DNA of 36,347 nucleotides. It comes from a virus. A program made the position numbers and the translations under genes. The stretch spans positions 1 to 36,347 of the IMG/VR virus record IMGVR_UViG_3300017971_000532, one strand, 5' to 3'. Numbering within the stretch: position 1 is the first letter of the stretch; the number at the start of each line of letters is the position of its first letter. The notes under the pieces are model-generated. The model was given only the letters and a program-made list of their open reading frames with translations. It ran no database searches and was not told the DNA's origin. Of this stretch, positions 1 through 9,781 are shown piece after piece.

Positions 1-941
1 CTCAGCAATACACCAAATCCATCCAAGGCATCAACGTCAACATACAATGCTATGCCATAACCAACAAGGCCAAATGTTGATTTACTTCCACGCAATCTAG
101 CGCTGACCACATAATTTTCCCAATCGTCAGAGCCTTCCACATTCACAATAGCGCCTTCATCTGATGTGTCATCTGTAAATCTTGCCATACCTCCGGTGAC
201 TGTCGGCGCATTGCCTCCCAAGAGGATGTCCCACTGGCTGGCATCCCCGTCAACCTTGAACAAATCCAAGAAGTCCAAGTATGTGATTTCAAACCTCTCA
301 CCAGTTGGACGCATCAGATTGAGCACATCCTTGACCAATTGTCGCTGGAATGTCCCAGGATCAACGATGCGCACATTCATCCAATATTCTTCACCTGAAC
401 CTGGCAAGTCGATGATCCACGGATCACGCCCCTGATGTTCCTCGCTGAATTCAGTCTCATCCAGCACCCACCTGAAGTCAAACCAATTCCAGACACGCAA
501 CCTCTCCCCGGTGACCAAACTCAATACATTGGCAATTGAGTCTCTGGTGCTCCTGGTTTTCCAAAGTGGGACACTGGCGCTGATGAGCCTTCTCAACGTG
601 GCATCATCCAACTCTTTTGTGATGTGTTCAAGCTCTGCTGTCCATCCCACTATGTTCTTCAGATACTTCAAGAATTCATCAGGACATTTTGTGACAGACC
701 ACAAATCCTTGATAGCAAAAATGCGTGCTTGTGTGTCACGCCATTCTTGCTGCGGACCTTCCAAAAACCGCTTCAGGAACAGCTTGCCTTCAATCTGGTC
801 CTTTTCGCGTATAGGCCAGATGATGAAGTCATACATCTCCAGCTGCAATTCCTCGGCAGATTCTGGTGGCTCAACGTAGCCTAGCATGTAGCCAGTTGCC
901 ACACCTGCCAGCGGATTGTATGCAACATCACTTATCGCCAT
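1..941 (-). CDS. Tail protein I (P2 gpI-like), 3' end beyond window
   Basis: This frame is open without a stop from the ATG at 941 to the window edge, giving 313 codons, so the C-terminus is missing. The start has an AGGA site seven bases upstream and lies 9 bases after the preceding gene's stop. The N-terminal ~170 residues have the helical, Trp-rich look of gpI/XkdT-neighbour tail proteins, including the segments LKNIVGWTAE and LRRLISASVPLWKTRST. In that family the protein sits at the edge of the baseplate next to the J-like protein and links to the fibres. From about residue 245 the sequence changes character (TGGMARFTDD, DWENYVVSARLRG) and resembles a concanavalin/LamG-type sandwich, suggesting a carbohydrate-binding extension. 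The gpI call follows from the pattern and the gene order; the lectin-like domain is inference. Confidence 0.75.
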   Translation of the reverse strand, partial: MAISDVAYNPLAGVATGYMLGYVEPPESAEELQLEMYDFIIWPIREKDQIEGKLFLKRFLEGPQQEWRDTQARIFAIKDLWSVTKCPDEFLKYLKNIVGWTAELEHITKELDDATLRRLISASVPLWKTRSTRDSIANVLSLVTGERLRVWNWFDFRWVLDETEFSEEHQGRDPWIIDLPGSGEEYWMNVRIVDPGTFQRQLVKDVLNLMRPTGERFEITYLDFLDLFKVDGDASQWDILLGGNAPTVTGGMARFTDDTSDEGAIVNVEGSDDWENYVVSARLRGSKSTFGLVGYGIALYVDVDALDGFGVLL

Positions 942-950
942 CACAGATTC

Positions 951-2174
951 CTATGGCGTCACCTGAAGCGTGTACATCACGCCAGGCGTCTGGTCACTGG
1001 TTACCAACTCCACTCTCTCACCACTCACATCCAAAACGCTCAACACAGCCAACCCTTGGTCAAATGCATAATTTGCTGGGTTCCTGATGTCTGCGTTGTC
1101 TCTCATGTCCTCATTGAAATACACCACAGCCCGATTCTCACCCGTTGAAACAACTCTTGAAATGACCGGTGGTGTGCCTTGCCCCGTGAAATCATCATCA
1201 TTGAACGATGGGCTAATATGATTCCCCCATCGATCTTCAAGGGTGATTGACACTTCGCAATTGTATGTTTTTCCGTTGGTCATTTCTGAACAAGGGATTT
1301 CCACATATTCTGGATATGTGTCGCCTGGGATGAGTATCTGTGAAAAATACAATGGTGCGGTCTCAGGGTCCACAGGTGTCAAGATGTAATTTGATATGTC
1401 CCGCAATTCAGCGTTGTTGAGCATCGGTTTGCTGAAATTCAATCTGATTTTCGTGTCTGACACCGGTTCAGCGCTGTCCAATTTCGTTTGGACATCGACT
1501 CCAACAAAATCATCCCTGTCATTTGGCGGATCATCAATGGGGTTGTCAGACAAATCAGTAACGTTGGCAACCACTATGGTGTAATTGCCACCAACCACCA
1601 TTGGAGTATCTATCCACACACGCACCACGGTGGATGATATGATGTCCACAGAAATAACTGTGAGTGGCGGATTCACGCCTGTCAATATTGTGTAATTGCT
1701 AGGTGTAGTCAATCCGGTCGTGCTCATTGCCTCGTTGAATGTCATTTCGATGATCACGCCATCAATCGCAGTCGCATCCTGGACCTGTGGTTTGTAGCCA
1801 AAGCCTGTGAATGTGTATGTGTCGTATGATGGATCGATGATTTGACCCAAAGCAGAAATGACGTTGGACACTGTAAGTTGGATGGATGACCCGGATGTCA
1901 TCTCATTGTTGAGCGTGATGTCCACAAACGTCGGTATGGATTGGTGCAACGCAACACTGCTAGCAGCAACCGGTACACCTCCGGTGACCACAAAGGCATA
2001 GTTGCTGGGGTTGAGCACATCATCTCCGTCTGCTGGATTGGTGTGCTTCATTTTTTGGTCAAACTGAACACGCACAGTGGTGCCGTCGATGGCTTGAGCC
2101 TGTACTATCTGTGGCCTACCATATTGACCACCAGACTCAAACTCAAAACCTCCAACTGGCCCTCTGTCCGTCAT
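951..2174 (-). CDS. Tail/baseplate protein with four tandem Ig-like domains
   Basis: The product is 407 aa with no signal peptide or membrane segment. It is built almost entirely of four repeats of about 100 residues, beginning near residues 20, 128, 229 and 334. Each has the order V.V.F...M, then NY[AT]/NYI (Tyr near residues 59, 161, 263 and 369), then LxVxxV, then YTxxVxxVxD..GN. This resembles the SbsA-type bacterial Ig-like fold (Big_5). Repeats 1-3 end in a D/E-rich F.G linker, and the last repeat ends the protein. The start overlaps the LamG-like gene by ATGA, so the two are probably translationally coupled. The position between the LamG-like protein and gpI suggests a spacer or adhesin at the tail tip. 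No catalytic residues are visible. Function is inferred from fold and place. Confidence 0.75.
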   Translation of the reverse strand: MTDRGPVGGFEFESGGQYGRPQIVQAQAIDGTTVRVQFDQKMKHTNPADGDDVLNPSNYAFVVTGGVPVAASSVALHQSIPTFVDITLNNEMTSGSSIQLTVSNVISALGQIIDPSYDTYTFTGFGYKPQVQDATAIDGVIIEMTFNEAMSTTGLTTPSNYTILTGVNPPLTVISVDIISSTVVRVWIDTPMVVGGNYTIVVANVTDLSDNPIDDPPNDRDDFVGVDVQTKLDSAEPVSDTKIRLNFSKPMLNNAELRDISNYILTPVDPETAPLYFSQILIPGDTYPEYVEIPCSEMTNGKTYNCEVSITLEDRWGNHISPSFNDDDFTGQGTPPVISRVVSTGENRAVVYFNEDMRDNADIRNPANYAFDQGLAVLSVLDVSGERVELVTSDQTPGVMYTLQVTP

Positions 2175-4711
2175 GCTTTCTTCCTCTTGTATCTTGCTAT
2201 TGCAACCAAGCCCTTGTGCTGGGCTGTGGATCTTGGTCTGTCAATCGGATTGAACACCCCGGCACCATGTAAGGTTGCCAAGTATCCAGCATCACCCGGC
2301 ATGAGTATTGCTCCACCATCCTTGCGTTCTGTGTCCCCTGGTTGGTGCCTAACCAAACCCTTGTATTGGGCTGTAGGTCTTGGACGATCAATTGGCACAT
2401 AAGTTGCCGCGTGTGCATGCAATGCTGGCCATTCAATGCCTTTGCTTATCGGTCCCACCGTAGGATTTCCAGCGCCATAATGCACAGGCGTGTTCAACAC
2501 GTCAAAATTGAAGTTGCCAATCTCTGATAGATACTTCCCGCCAATAACCACCCTTTTATGGAAATCGACATATGCCTTTGGGTTGGTATCAACCGGATCT
2601 ATTTCTTTATTGTACAGCGCCTCAAAGAATGCTTGATCCTTGACAGGCGTTCCATTCCACCACGCCCACCAGAAGATGTCACCAATGTCAATGCCACCGC
2701 CAACTACTGAAGCACCTATGCCAAGTGCTGCCGTTGTTGCCTGTGGCGCTCCGCTGGCTATGCTGCCTGTGCCAGTTGCCCCCTCGCCAGATGGCCGGCA
2801 CACATACCCACGTGACACATTTGGTTCCCACGTATGACAGCACAAATACACCGAATCATTCGGCGTGTTCCATGCCGGGAACATATTGGTGATGTAAAAT
2901 CCATTTTCTGTGGGTGTCCAAATGATTGGTCTGAATGCCCCATTCACACCCACTATTTGGCAATCAAAACAGTATGCTGGCCCGGTATTGTCCCATTTAC
3001 AGCAAAGGTGTCTGTATCCATTTACACCATTTGGGAATCTGATCAAAGCACACCATGAGAATGGTACGCTGCTTTGCGCAAACTCATCCCCTCCATCAGC
3101 ATCTGTCAACGCCAGACCATCACCATCTGTGCCGCTTGCTTCCTCGATGTGCCAGTAATCATCATCCGGGTCTGCCAGCGGTGGTTCACCCCTGCGATGA
3201 TCTGAGACGGCAATGAGGTCATCCAAGTATTCGTCCATTGATGTCACAGTTGGTTTGGGATCTGGCCACGTGCCAAGGTCTTCAAGCGTTGGGTTGCCTT
3301 CCACTGTGAAATCCAACGATGGAGAATCAGGGATTTCAGATGATTGCGTGCCATCCGGTGTGTCATTGAATTCTTCATAATAATCAGGGTTCAAGTCCCT
3401 GGGCTCCACGCTGCCATTCACAAGCATTTCTGTTTCAACATCGGTCAACTTTCTGTTCCAATATGCCAACCAATAGAAAAGTCCGTTGAACCAACGATCT
3501 GCTGAATCATCAAAATCGCCAATCTGAACGTCAATTCCAGATGACGAATATATGGGCCCATATGCACTTCCGTTGTAATCACGCGTTCTTTCAAATTGCC
3601 CATACCATGATTCTGTGTCAAGCCACAAATCGCTGCTGGTTCCAGGTGAGCCTGAATATTTGTACCTGCCAACAAATCTGCGATTGCCAGTGCTAATATT
3701 TGCCCAAACATCCGAATATGAGCCTGGTGAACCACTTTGCGACACCCTCAATCGCAGATAACCGCTGTTCATATAAAGCCACCAACTGGCGTTGCTCTGA
3801 TTGCGTTTGCAAAAAACACCTTTGTCGCCAGACGCAACAGAAGGACTGATAACACCAGCAACGGTAAAATCATTGGCATTGGATTGCGGATCAAACAAAC
3901 CGGCACTTGAACCAGCGAGTCTCAGCGCATCACCAGATCCATCAAATCGCCACCGGTGTCTCTCTGATGGCTTGAAATGCATGCGATGCGGCCCGGTGTA
4001 CCACGACACACCGCCCTGCACAGGCGTTCCTTCAACAGTGAATTCAACGGGACTGACAACAGGGAAATCAGAATCAAGCGTTGCCCCCACTTCTGCGTGG
4101 AAATCAATGTAAAAATCACCAGGCTCAAGCAACTGCTGCGGTTTGATAGTTCCATCCAACAGGCCATCCTTTTCTGCATCGGTCAACTTCCTGTTATAGA
4201 ATGCCAACCAATACTCACGGCCTGTGAGCTTGCCGGTGCCTGCATCACAATCAGCAATTTGCACATCAGCGCTGGTGGTTGAATTCACCGGCCCACGTGC
4301 AACTGCTGTGGATACCTCCGACTGTCCTGTGGCATCCAACCACATGTCGTTGACAGCGCCAGCAGAGTCATATTCATATCTGCCACAAAACACAATGTCT
4401 TCATCAGCATTTAGAGCACTTGTCAAAGCAAGCTGGGTTGTGTTGCTGCCATCGTCACTCACCAATAAATGCAAGTCTTGATTTTGCCGCCTTACCATCC
4501 AGCACTTATTTGGACTTACATCCCACTTGCACATGATGCTTTCATCACCGCTGTCTGAATCAGGCATGAATCTTCCGGCAATGGTGAAATCATTGTTGTT
4601 GGATTGTGGATCAAACAATGCTGCGTCAGCATCTGTGCCTAACAAACGCAATGCAGCATCTGATCCGTTGAATTCCCACCACCATCTGCCTGGAAGAAAA
4701 CCCAGCGACAA
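2171..4711 (-). CDS. Baseplate-associated protein with three LamG/concanavalin-like domains
   Basis: The product is 846 aa. The start is a TTG behind AGGGGTGA; no ATG is better placed. Three related domains occupy roughly residues 7-235, 247-480 and 520-745. Domains 1 and 2 share FDPQSNxNDFT[IV]AG near their start and FYNRKLTDAE / YWNRKLTDVE near their end. Domain 3 is more divergent, with CC pairs (RHLCCKWD, YLCCHTW) and WWAWWNG in the matching place. The pattern fits LamG_3-type jelly rolls, which bind glycans in other proteins. The last ~90 residues contain two copies of IDRPR[PS]TAQ[YH]KGLV. Signals for secretion or enzymatic activity are absent. A role in host-surface binding at the baseplate is inferred from fold, tandem arrangement and neighbours. 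Confidence 0.75.
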   Translation of the reverse strand: MSLGFLPGRWWWEFNGSDAALRLLGTDADAALFDPQSNNNDFTIAGRFMPDSDSGDESIMCKWDVSPNKCWMVRRQNQDLHLLVSDDGSNTTQLALTSALNADEDIVFCGRYEYDSAGAVNDMWLDATGQSEVSTAVARGPVNSTTSADVQIADCDAGTGKLTGREYWLAFYNRKLTDAEKDGLLDGTIKPQQLLEPGDFYIDFHAEVGATLDSDFPVVSPVEFTVEGTPVQGGVSWYTGPHRMHFKPSERHRWRFDGSGDALRLAGSSAGLFDPQSNANDFTVAGVISPSVASGDKGVFCKRNQSNASWWLYMNSGYLRLRVSQSGSPGSYSDVWANISTGNRRFVGRYKYSGSPGTSSDLWLDTESWYGQFERTRDYNGSAYGPIYSSSGIDVQIGDFDDSADRWFNGLFYWLAYWNRKLTDVETEMLVNGSVEPRDLNPDYYEEFNDTPDGTQSSEIPDSPSLDFTVEGNPTLEDLGTWPDPKPTVTSMDEYLDDLIAVSDHRRGEPPLADPDDDYWHIEEASGTDGDGLALTDADGGDEFAQSSVPFSWCALIRFPNGVNGYRHLCCKWDNTGPAYCFDCQIVGVNGAFRPIIWTPTENGFYITNMFPAWNTPNDSVYLCCHTWEPNVSRGYVCRPSGEGATGTGSIASGAPQATTAALGIGASVVGGGIDIGDIFWWAWWNGTPVKDQAFFEALYNKEIDPVDTNPKAYVDFHKRVVIGGKYLSEIGNFNFDVLNTPVHYGAGNPTVGPISKGIEWPALHAHAATYVPIDRPRPTAQYKGLVRHQPGDTERKDGGAILMPGDAGYLATLHGAGVFNPIDRPRSTAQHKGLVAIARYKRKKA
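2205..2395 (-). repeat. Two imperfect 44-bp direct repeats
   Basis: Copies at 2205-2248 and 2352-2395 lie in the 3' end of the LamG-like gene. Both encode IDRPR[PS]TAQ[YH]KGLV in the same frame. They differ mainly at third codon positions, so selection on the peptide looks more likely than a very recent duplication. Confidence 0.75.
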
Positions 4712-4726
4712 TTTGTCACCCCTTTG

Positions 4727-6643
4727 CTACGGCCAAAGCTCAGGGCCAACTGCACACCAATTGGCGTATGTGATGCTGAATACCCTGAAGGTTTCATACT
4801 TGCCATTCCATATGGCCTTCACGGTGTCTTCTTGCGCCGCACCCAATGAAGTCCACATACGACGAATCAGCGGAATCACACCCCAAGCGCGATGCCAACT
4901 GTTGTAAAGTCCACCGGTGTATGCATCGCTGCCACCGCTTTCATATCCTGCTTCAACCATGAATGGAACCAGCGGCAACTGCTGATTGACACGGTTCCAA
5001 TTCTCATCCAGAATGTAATCATGCCGACAAGGAACAAGCCTGGTCCAACAACCATTTCCATAGTATGATTCACCCTGGGCATTGTACATATCCCACGGAT
5101 TGCCGGATGAAACATTGACATAGCATCTGCCATGCTGGCGGTGCGTGGGATTGGTGATTCTGCTTTCAGCGTAAGGCACAGCCCTGAATGGTGTGCAAGT
5201 GGTAGGTTGATCACCGCTAGTATTGGAATTGTCCACCGGCCTGAATTGGAATGCAAAGGCTGTGTTTTGCGCATCTCCTACCGTTGGCCTACAGAATGGC
5301 CTGGGATCTTCCCCGACAACTGCACCAGCCTTGTATGAGTAGATGAGCGGATCTGTGAGTGTGATTTCTCCAGTACCCAGGTTCACGCCTCCCGGTGCAA
5401 CCTTGATCAATTCTGTGTTCAGTTCCTCTGGATCAAGGTCATCCCAGTCATTCGGGGATGCTCCCATGAACGTGTCAGCGCTGCGATCATAGTTGTCAAT
5501 CCAGTCTTGGACACTTTGGCCAACCAGCCGATATACAGCCCCATCGGTGAATTGATACGGATCATCCACAACGATGGAATATGCACCAGCTGATGCATCA
5601 TTGCCGACCTTGATGTTGGTTGTAAGTGGGCTGGAAATGGGGATGTAATTTCCCCAATAGTATCCATAGTATGTGGAACCACGCAGATACACAATCAGGA
5701 ATCCATCCTTGTTGCCGTACAACCACACGTTGCAAGGCGTGGAGAAAGTTCCAGGGAAATTGTACGGGATGCCAAAGAACAATGAGTGATTAGTCCCAGG
5801 CGTAGGTGCACGACGGGTTGCGGGTGGAAAAAATCCACCAGATAGCACGTGCACATCGCCTGAGTTGACTGAACCCGGAGGCGTCTTGAATTTCTGATAG
5901 CTGTAGGCACCACCATTCGTTGAGTTGTTGATCCAACGCATCTTGCCTTCATCGGCATGGCCCACTTGTGCCACTTTGATGAGCGCATGATAGTTGAATT
6001 TGTCTTCCTCATAACCATCTAGGCCAGAGATATTCCCAACCGATGCGTCATCACCCAACGTTGAAGCAGCGTCACTTGCTGCGAGTTCATTGTCCAGATC
6101 ACGGAAAGCAAACAACTCGATGCAAGGTCTGGCGCATGTGTCCTCATTAGCATCTTGGCCGCCCCACGTCAGTTCCAGCACAACATCATCATCATAGTGT
6201 GCTTCCGGTGTGGTGCCACCATACCCTCTGGTGCAACCATTCAGGTTGTCACCGCCTGTGTCCACAACACCGATTGCAATCAACTCATTGCCGATTTTGA
6301 TGATGCCGCCATCAACAAATAGGCTGGCATCATCGACAGCAAAGGATGTTGCACCGACATCAAGATGATCACCATTCAGGTATGTAAAATCACACCCAAT
6401 GGTACGGGTTTGGTGACCTTTGTTGGTGCTCATGTGCATGTGGATGTCCTGTTGGCCATCCTCCCCATCGCTGTGCAAGAACCAGCCCAAGATGTGTGCA
6501 TGCTCATCATCCTGGGCTTGTCTCGCTGCCAAATCAGCACTTGGCCCGATGGTTGACCATCCGCACGCAACCAAGAAGTCCTTGATTGTCTCAAGCAGGT
6601 GCTGTGCGGATGCTACTGTGTAATGATTTCCTTTGTATGCCAT
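4727..6643 (-). CDS. Baseplate/tail structural protein of unknown function
   Basis: The product is 638 aa. The ATG follows AGGAG, which overlaps the stop of the J-like gene. I do not recognise the whole protein. Residues ~95-155 contain a module seen in several phage tail proteins: GGIIKIGNELIAIG, then a tract ending in CTRGYGGT and an acidic H..D..V. A related stretch (AYSIVVDDPYQF.DGAVYRL) occurs near residues 360-395. The protein is rich in Gly, Asp, Tyr and Trp and has about ten Cys. The C-terminal ~100 residues (GLYNSWHRAWGVIPLIRRMW, ETFRVFSITYANW) look like a compact domain. Its place between the J-like wedge protein and the LamG-like protein suggests a baseplate-fibre connector or fibre component. 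No enzyme motif is visible. Confidence 0.6.
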   Translation of the reverse strand: MAYKGNHYTVASAQHLLETIKDFLVACGWSTIGPSADLAARQAQDDEHAHILGWFLHSDGEDGQQDIHMHMSTNKGHQTRTIGCDFTYLNGDHLDVGATSFAVDDASLFVDGGIIKIGNELIAIGVVDTGGDNLNGCTRGYGGTTPEAHYDDDVVLELTWGGQDANEDTCARPCIELFAFRDLDNELAASDAASTLGDDASVGNISGLDGYEEDKFNYHALIKVAQVGHADEGKMRWINNSTNGGAYSYQKFKTPPGSVNSGDVHVLSGGFFPPATRRAPTPGTNHSLFFGIPYNFPGTFSTPCNVWLYGNKDGFLIVYLRGSTYYGYYWGNYIPISSPLTTNIKVGNDASAGAYSIVVDDPYQFTDGAVYRLVGQSVQDWIDNYDRSADTFMGASPNDWDDLDPEELNTELIKVAPGGVNLGTGEITLTDPLIYSYKAGAVVGEDPRPFCRPTVGDAQNTAFAFQFRPVDNSNTSGDQPTTCTPFRAVPYAESRITNPTHRQHGRCYVNVSSGNPWDMYNAQGESYYGNGCWTRLVPCRHDYILDENWNRVNQQLPLVPFMVEAGYESGGSDAYTGGLYNSWHRAWGVIPLIRRMWTSLGAAQEDTVKAIWNGKYETFRVFSITYANWCAVGPELWP

Positions 6644-6654
6644 TGTACACTCTC

Positions 6655-8850
6655 CTACGGCTCGACAATCGTCAAAACGACTGTTCCCAAAACAGGCAAT
6701 TCCCTTGTTTGCAACGGAGTATCACTTGCAGGCGTTGTGAGATCCACTCTTGTAATGTTATCACTGGCTTCAAAGATTTCATGGTTGATACGTGACATAG
6801 GCACCTCCCCGCCAAATTCCCACTCCCATGACACGCCATCATCCTTCAACGCTTCTGCTTGCAGTATTTGCTGAAGTCTGTTTTCTATGACTTCTTGCGT
6901 CACATCCCCATACACAGTGGCCTCGATGTCAATGATTTTTGGCGTGTAATTCACCGCTGTGACTTCTTGATTAGCCACCACGTGTTTGATGATAGGCGGA
7001 TGTGTGTATGGATTCCCGTTGAAATATTCATTCAGATCATCCAATTGCTCGCTGCTGGCAGGCGCACCGCCTTTTGCCACAACAACCAATTCGATGGTCT
7101 TTGGTCCAAATCCTTCCTCGATGGCCTTGGCTCTGCTATATGGGCTTGAACCATCATCATCCTCAAATTCCTGTGCCAATTGCTCAACATCATTAGGTCC
7201 CAGTGCAACTTGTATAGTTCTCAGCGAAGCAGGCCCAGCAATCTTGGCTTGTTCCAGGCTTTCCTCAGTTGCGCCCTGTGCCTGTTCCCAACCTGATGCC
7301 GGTCTGGGATTGTACAGCTTGTTGACATATGTCAAACCAGTTTTGTCGCTGACGATTGTGTTGGAGCCAACGTTGCCATCATTCTCGCCACCATACCGAT
7401 ACAACACAGCAACATTCCCGACTCCAACTGGTGGAATCCTGCCTGTCACGCCATCACCAAAGATGTAGGATGCTCTGTCATTCTCGCCCAGTTCCACCCT
7501 GTAATGCTTGTCAGTGGATTTACTTGACAAGAAATTGTCCACCCTTGTCCACGCCTCATCTTCAACGGCCAACTCATCGCTGTTGTTGATGTGATATTCC
7601 TTGGCAGCTTCAAACTCTTGGCTGGCCGTTCCATCAGATGAACCAAGTGGATTTTCCTCGAATGTCCGTCCTTGAATTGTCTGGGCAATGACGTATTGCT
7701 TGCCTTGGTCAATTCTGCCATATTGAAGCACAGGTGCAGTTGGCCCAGCCACTTCAACGATGCGATACCTGATCCAATATGCCAAATTGCCATCAACCGT
7801 GGTCTTGCGCCAATTCTCGGTCAATGTCTGTGGCAATGTGAATTCCACATCGCCATCGGCAGTCAATTGCGATGTTCCATCCGTGAGGTCAGGGATTTCA
7901 ACCCATGCCGAACCAACAGAGTAATATTCCTGTGCATTTGATGTCGGTGAACCTCCCCCCACGTTGTATTTGGGGCTGGTCTGACCCAACAATCCACTGG
8001 TTATGACATAGTTTTTGGAACCATCCCAAAGGCTGGTCAATTCTTCATATGCGCCAGTCTCGTTGTAGTGGACACGGACTGTCAAACCCGCCCGGTTGGT
8101 GGATCCCAGCAGGCTAGTAAGATCAAAGAGCAATTGGCCACCACCGCCATACAGTTGCACCTCTGTCGGTGCTGTTCTTTGCCAATTGCCATCGTAGTAT
8201 TCCCAAGCACCCGTGATATTTGCAGCAACCGTCGTGAACCAAAGGCCCAACTTGTTCCACATGATGTGCGGGTGTCCAAAGTACAACATGTCACCAGCCA
8301 CAGGGGTTGCCCATGGTGTGAAGTCATCAGCTGGTGTGGCTTGGCTGTTGGCCTCCGTCGTGAAGTCTGTGTATGTGGAGCCTTCCTTGGCAATGACGTG
8401 TCCAAGTTGATCTGTGCGTTGGATGGTGATTGCTGCCAATCTCTCAAAGTACACAGCCGCCACATCACCCTGACGCTTGGTGGCAACTTGCGCCCTCTCT
8501 GGGATGATCTCGTATGAGGCATTGAATACTTTGGACAATTCAAAGATGACATCGGCCTGTGCAGGTGATGCTGGGCTCATCTCGTATGCAATCAGCCGCA
8601 GCTTGTTGCGCACAGACTCCGCCAGTTTGGCGGTGGGCAGAGTAGACTCATTGGCAATCAGGTCAATCAACGTATTGTTGAGATGGCCAACCAGCGCCAT
8701 CATCCTGATCATTTGCATCAACGGATCGTATGAACTTTCATCGGTGTGTTCAGGCACATTCCTGCGCTTGTAGTCAATCAACTTGTCCAGGATTTGCCCA
8801 TAGTAGAATCCGCTGAAGTCAAAATCTGGTATGTCAATTGTGGTTGCCAC
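6655..8850 (-). CDS. Baseplate J-like wedge protein (gpJ / T4 gp6 family)
   Basis: The product is 731 aa. The start is GTG with AGGAG seven bases upstream; the ATG inside that ribosome site is out of frame. The N-terminus (YDPLMQMIRMMALVGHLNN, ESVRNKLRLIAYEMSPASPA) is typical of J-like proteins. In this family such proteins form the wedge framework that holds the baseplate together and triggers sheath contraction. The middle contains YIFGDGVTGRIPPVG and VLYRYGGENDGNVG, both characteristic of the family. The C-terminal part (EATVYGDVTQEVIENRLQQI) matches its usual end. It lies directly downstream of the gp25-like gene, as in P2-, Mu- and T4-type baseplate operons. Family assignment is firm. 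Confidence 0.92.
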   Translation of the reverse strand: MATTIDIPDFDFSGFYYGQILDKLIDYKRRNVPEHTDESSYDPLMQMIRMMALVGHLNNTLIDLIANESTLPTAKLAESVRNKLRLIAYEMSPASPAQADVIFELSKVFNASYEIIPERAQVATKRQGDVAAVYFERLAAITIQRTDQLGHVIAKEGSTYTDFTTEANSQATPADDFTPWATPVAGDMLYFGHPHIMWNKLGLWFTTVAANITGAWEYYDGNWQRTAPTEVQLYGGGGQLLFDLTSLLGSTNRAGLTVRVHYNETGAYEELTSLWDGSKNYVITSGLLGQTSPKYNVGGGSPTSNAQEYYSVGSAWVEIPDLTDGTSQLTADGDVEFTLPQTLTENWRKTTVDGNLAYWIRYRIVEVAGPTAPVLQYGRIDQGKQYVIAQTIQGRTFEENPLGSSDGTASQEFEAAKEYHINNSDELAVEDEAWTRVDNFLSSKSTDKHYRVELGENDRASYIFGDGVTGRIPPVGVGNVAVLYRYGGENDGNVGSNTIVSDKTGLTYVNKLYNPRPASGWEQAQGATEESLEQAKIAGPASLRTIQVALGPNDVEQLAQEFEDDDGSSPYSRAKAIEEGFGPKTIELVVVAKGGAPASSEQLDDLNEYFNGNPYTHPPIIKHVVANQEVTAVNYTPKIIDIEATVYGDVTQEVIENRLQQILQAEALKDDGVSWEWEFGGEVPMSRINHEIFEASDNITRVDLTTPASDTPLQTRELPVLGTVVLTIVEP

Positions 8851-8860
8851 TGGTCATCTC

Positions 8861-9250
8861 CTAAATCTCTTCAGCACCTGTGGTCTGGCTGTATACTCGC
8901 TGGAATGACTTGACTTCTTCAGTCTCCAAGTTGATGTACTCAAACTCCAGTACCAAATCGCCTTCAGATTTGCTCCATTGGATGCTTTCTTCTTTGAGTC
9001 TGTATCGTTTGTCAGCCTCAAAAATGCCAAAGATTGTTATGAGTTTTCGCAGGATTTTGGCTTTGACTTTTGAATTGTTGTTCCAAAATACCATGAAGTT
9101 GCCAAGCCCCAAATCCTGTTGGTACGCATGCTCATTTTCACAATCCGACAAAGCGGCATAGATCGTTTTGTCATCATTGGCTTCACCGGACACCATGGCA
9201 GTGCCGCCACTTGCATCAACACCAACGGGTATCTTCAAACCTGTTGCCAT
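8861..9250 (-). CDS. gp25-like baseplate wedge protein
   Basis: The product is 129 aa, the normal length for the gp25/W family. Visible family features are LKIPVGVDASGG at the N-terminus, QQDLGLGNFMVFW near residue 44, the RKLITIFGIFEADKRYRL segment near residue 68, and the closing LEFEYINLETEEVKSF. These proteins sit in the baseplate wedge and are proposed to seed sheath assembly. T4 gp25 was historically called a lysozyme, but I see no catalytic residues to support that here. The stop codon overlaps the ribosome site of the J-like gene, so the two wedge proteins are tightly linked. The start is ATG with a modest GGGA site. Confidence 0.9.
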   Translation of the reverse strand: MATGLKIPVGVDASGGTAMVSGEANDDKTIYAALSDCENEHAYQQDLGLGNFMVFWNNNSKVKAKILRKLITIFGIFEADKRYRLKEESIQWSKSEGDLVLEFEYINLETEEVKSFQRVYSQTTGAEEI

Positions 9251-9284
9251 ATTGGTCCCATAGTATAGCTCAAAACATCATCCG

Positions 9285-9773
9285 CTACAAAATTGTCTCA
9301 ACAATAGGATTTGGAACACCTGGGAATGTAGCTGTTCCCCCGGCATTCTGCGCATGAATCACTTGCGCAATCCTCTGCATCGCTGTATTCTTGTCTGCTT
9401 CTTCATTTTTGTTCAAATCAAATATTGGTTGAAGTGCTGCTTCTATGCCTGTGACGCCTGGTGCCATCACAATCAATGTTGCTGCTGGAAAGAACAACGG
9501 AGGTGATGCAATCATTTGTGCCCAAAACAATGAAATCCCGTTCTGGATTGCTTGTGCACCCAACGTTGACAAACCCACCATCCCACCAACCATAGCAGGC
9601 TTGGCCAGTCCATCAATAGCATCAGCCAGGATTGGTACATTCAACACCATGCCAGTCACAGCATTCTTGAAATATTCGGCAAATGCACCTGCCCAAGCAT
9701 CAATTGCATCTGGCTCATTGTCATACAAAACCAGTGCCTGTAAATTGGTAGCCAATTGCGCTTCAATTCTCAT
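9285..9773 (-). CDS. Small baseplate-region protein, conserved phage type
   Basis: The product is 162 aa. The ATG has GAGGTG just upstream, overlapping the stop of the proline-rich gene. The N-terminal half has a helical look with small and aliphatic residues (NAVTGMVLNVPILADAIDGL, MVGGMVGLSTLGAQAIQNGI). It could be membrane-active or simply a packed bundle. The C-terminus reads QNAGGTATFPGVPNPIVETI, a Pro/Gly-rich ending that recurs in small proteins beside phage gp25-like genes. No enzymatic motif is present. Its position between the spike/proline-rich genes and the gp25-like gene argues for a baseplate component. The exact role is unknown. Confidence 0.6.
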   Translation of the reverse strand: MRIEAQLATNLQALVLYDNEPDAIDAWAGAFAEYFKNAVTGMVLNVPILADAIDGLAKPAMVGGMVGLSTLGAQAIQNGISLFWAQMIASPPLFFPAATLIVMAPGVTGIEAALQPIFDLNKNEEADKNTAMQRIAQVIHAQNAGGTATFPGVPNPIVETIL

Positions 9774-9781
9774 TCAACACC

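Noticed and set aside
9262-9296. Promoter-like TATACT with TTGTAG 17 bases upstream before the gp25-like gene
   Set aside because: Transcription would begin only about 5 bases before the start codon, losing the ribosome site, and the -35 lies in the coding end of the previous gene.
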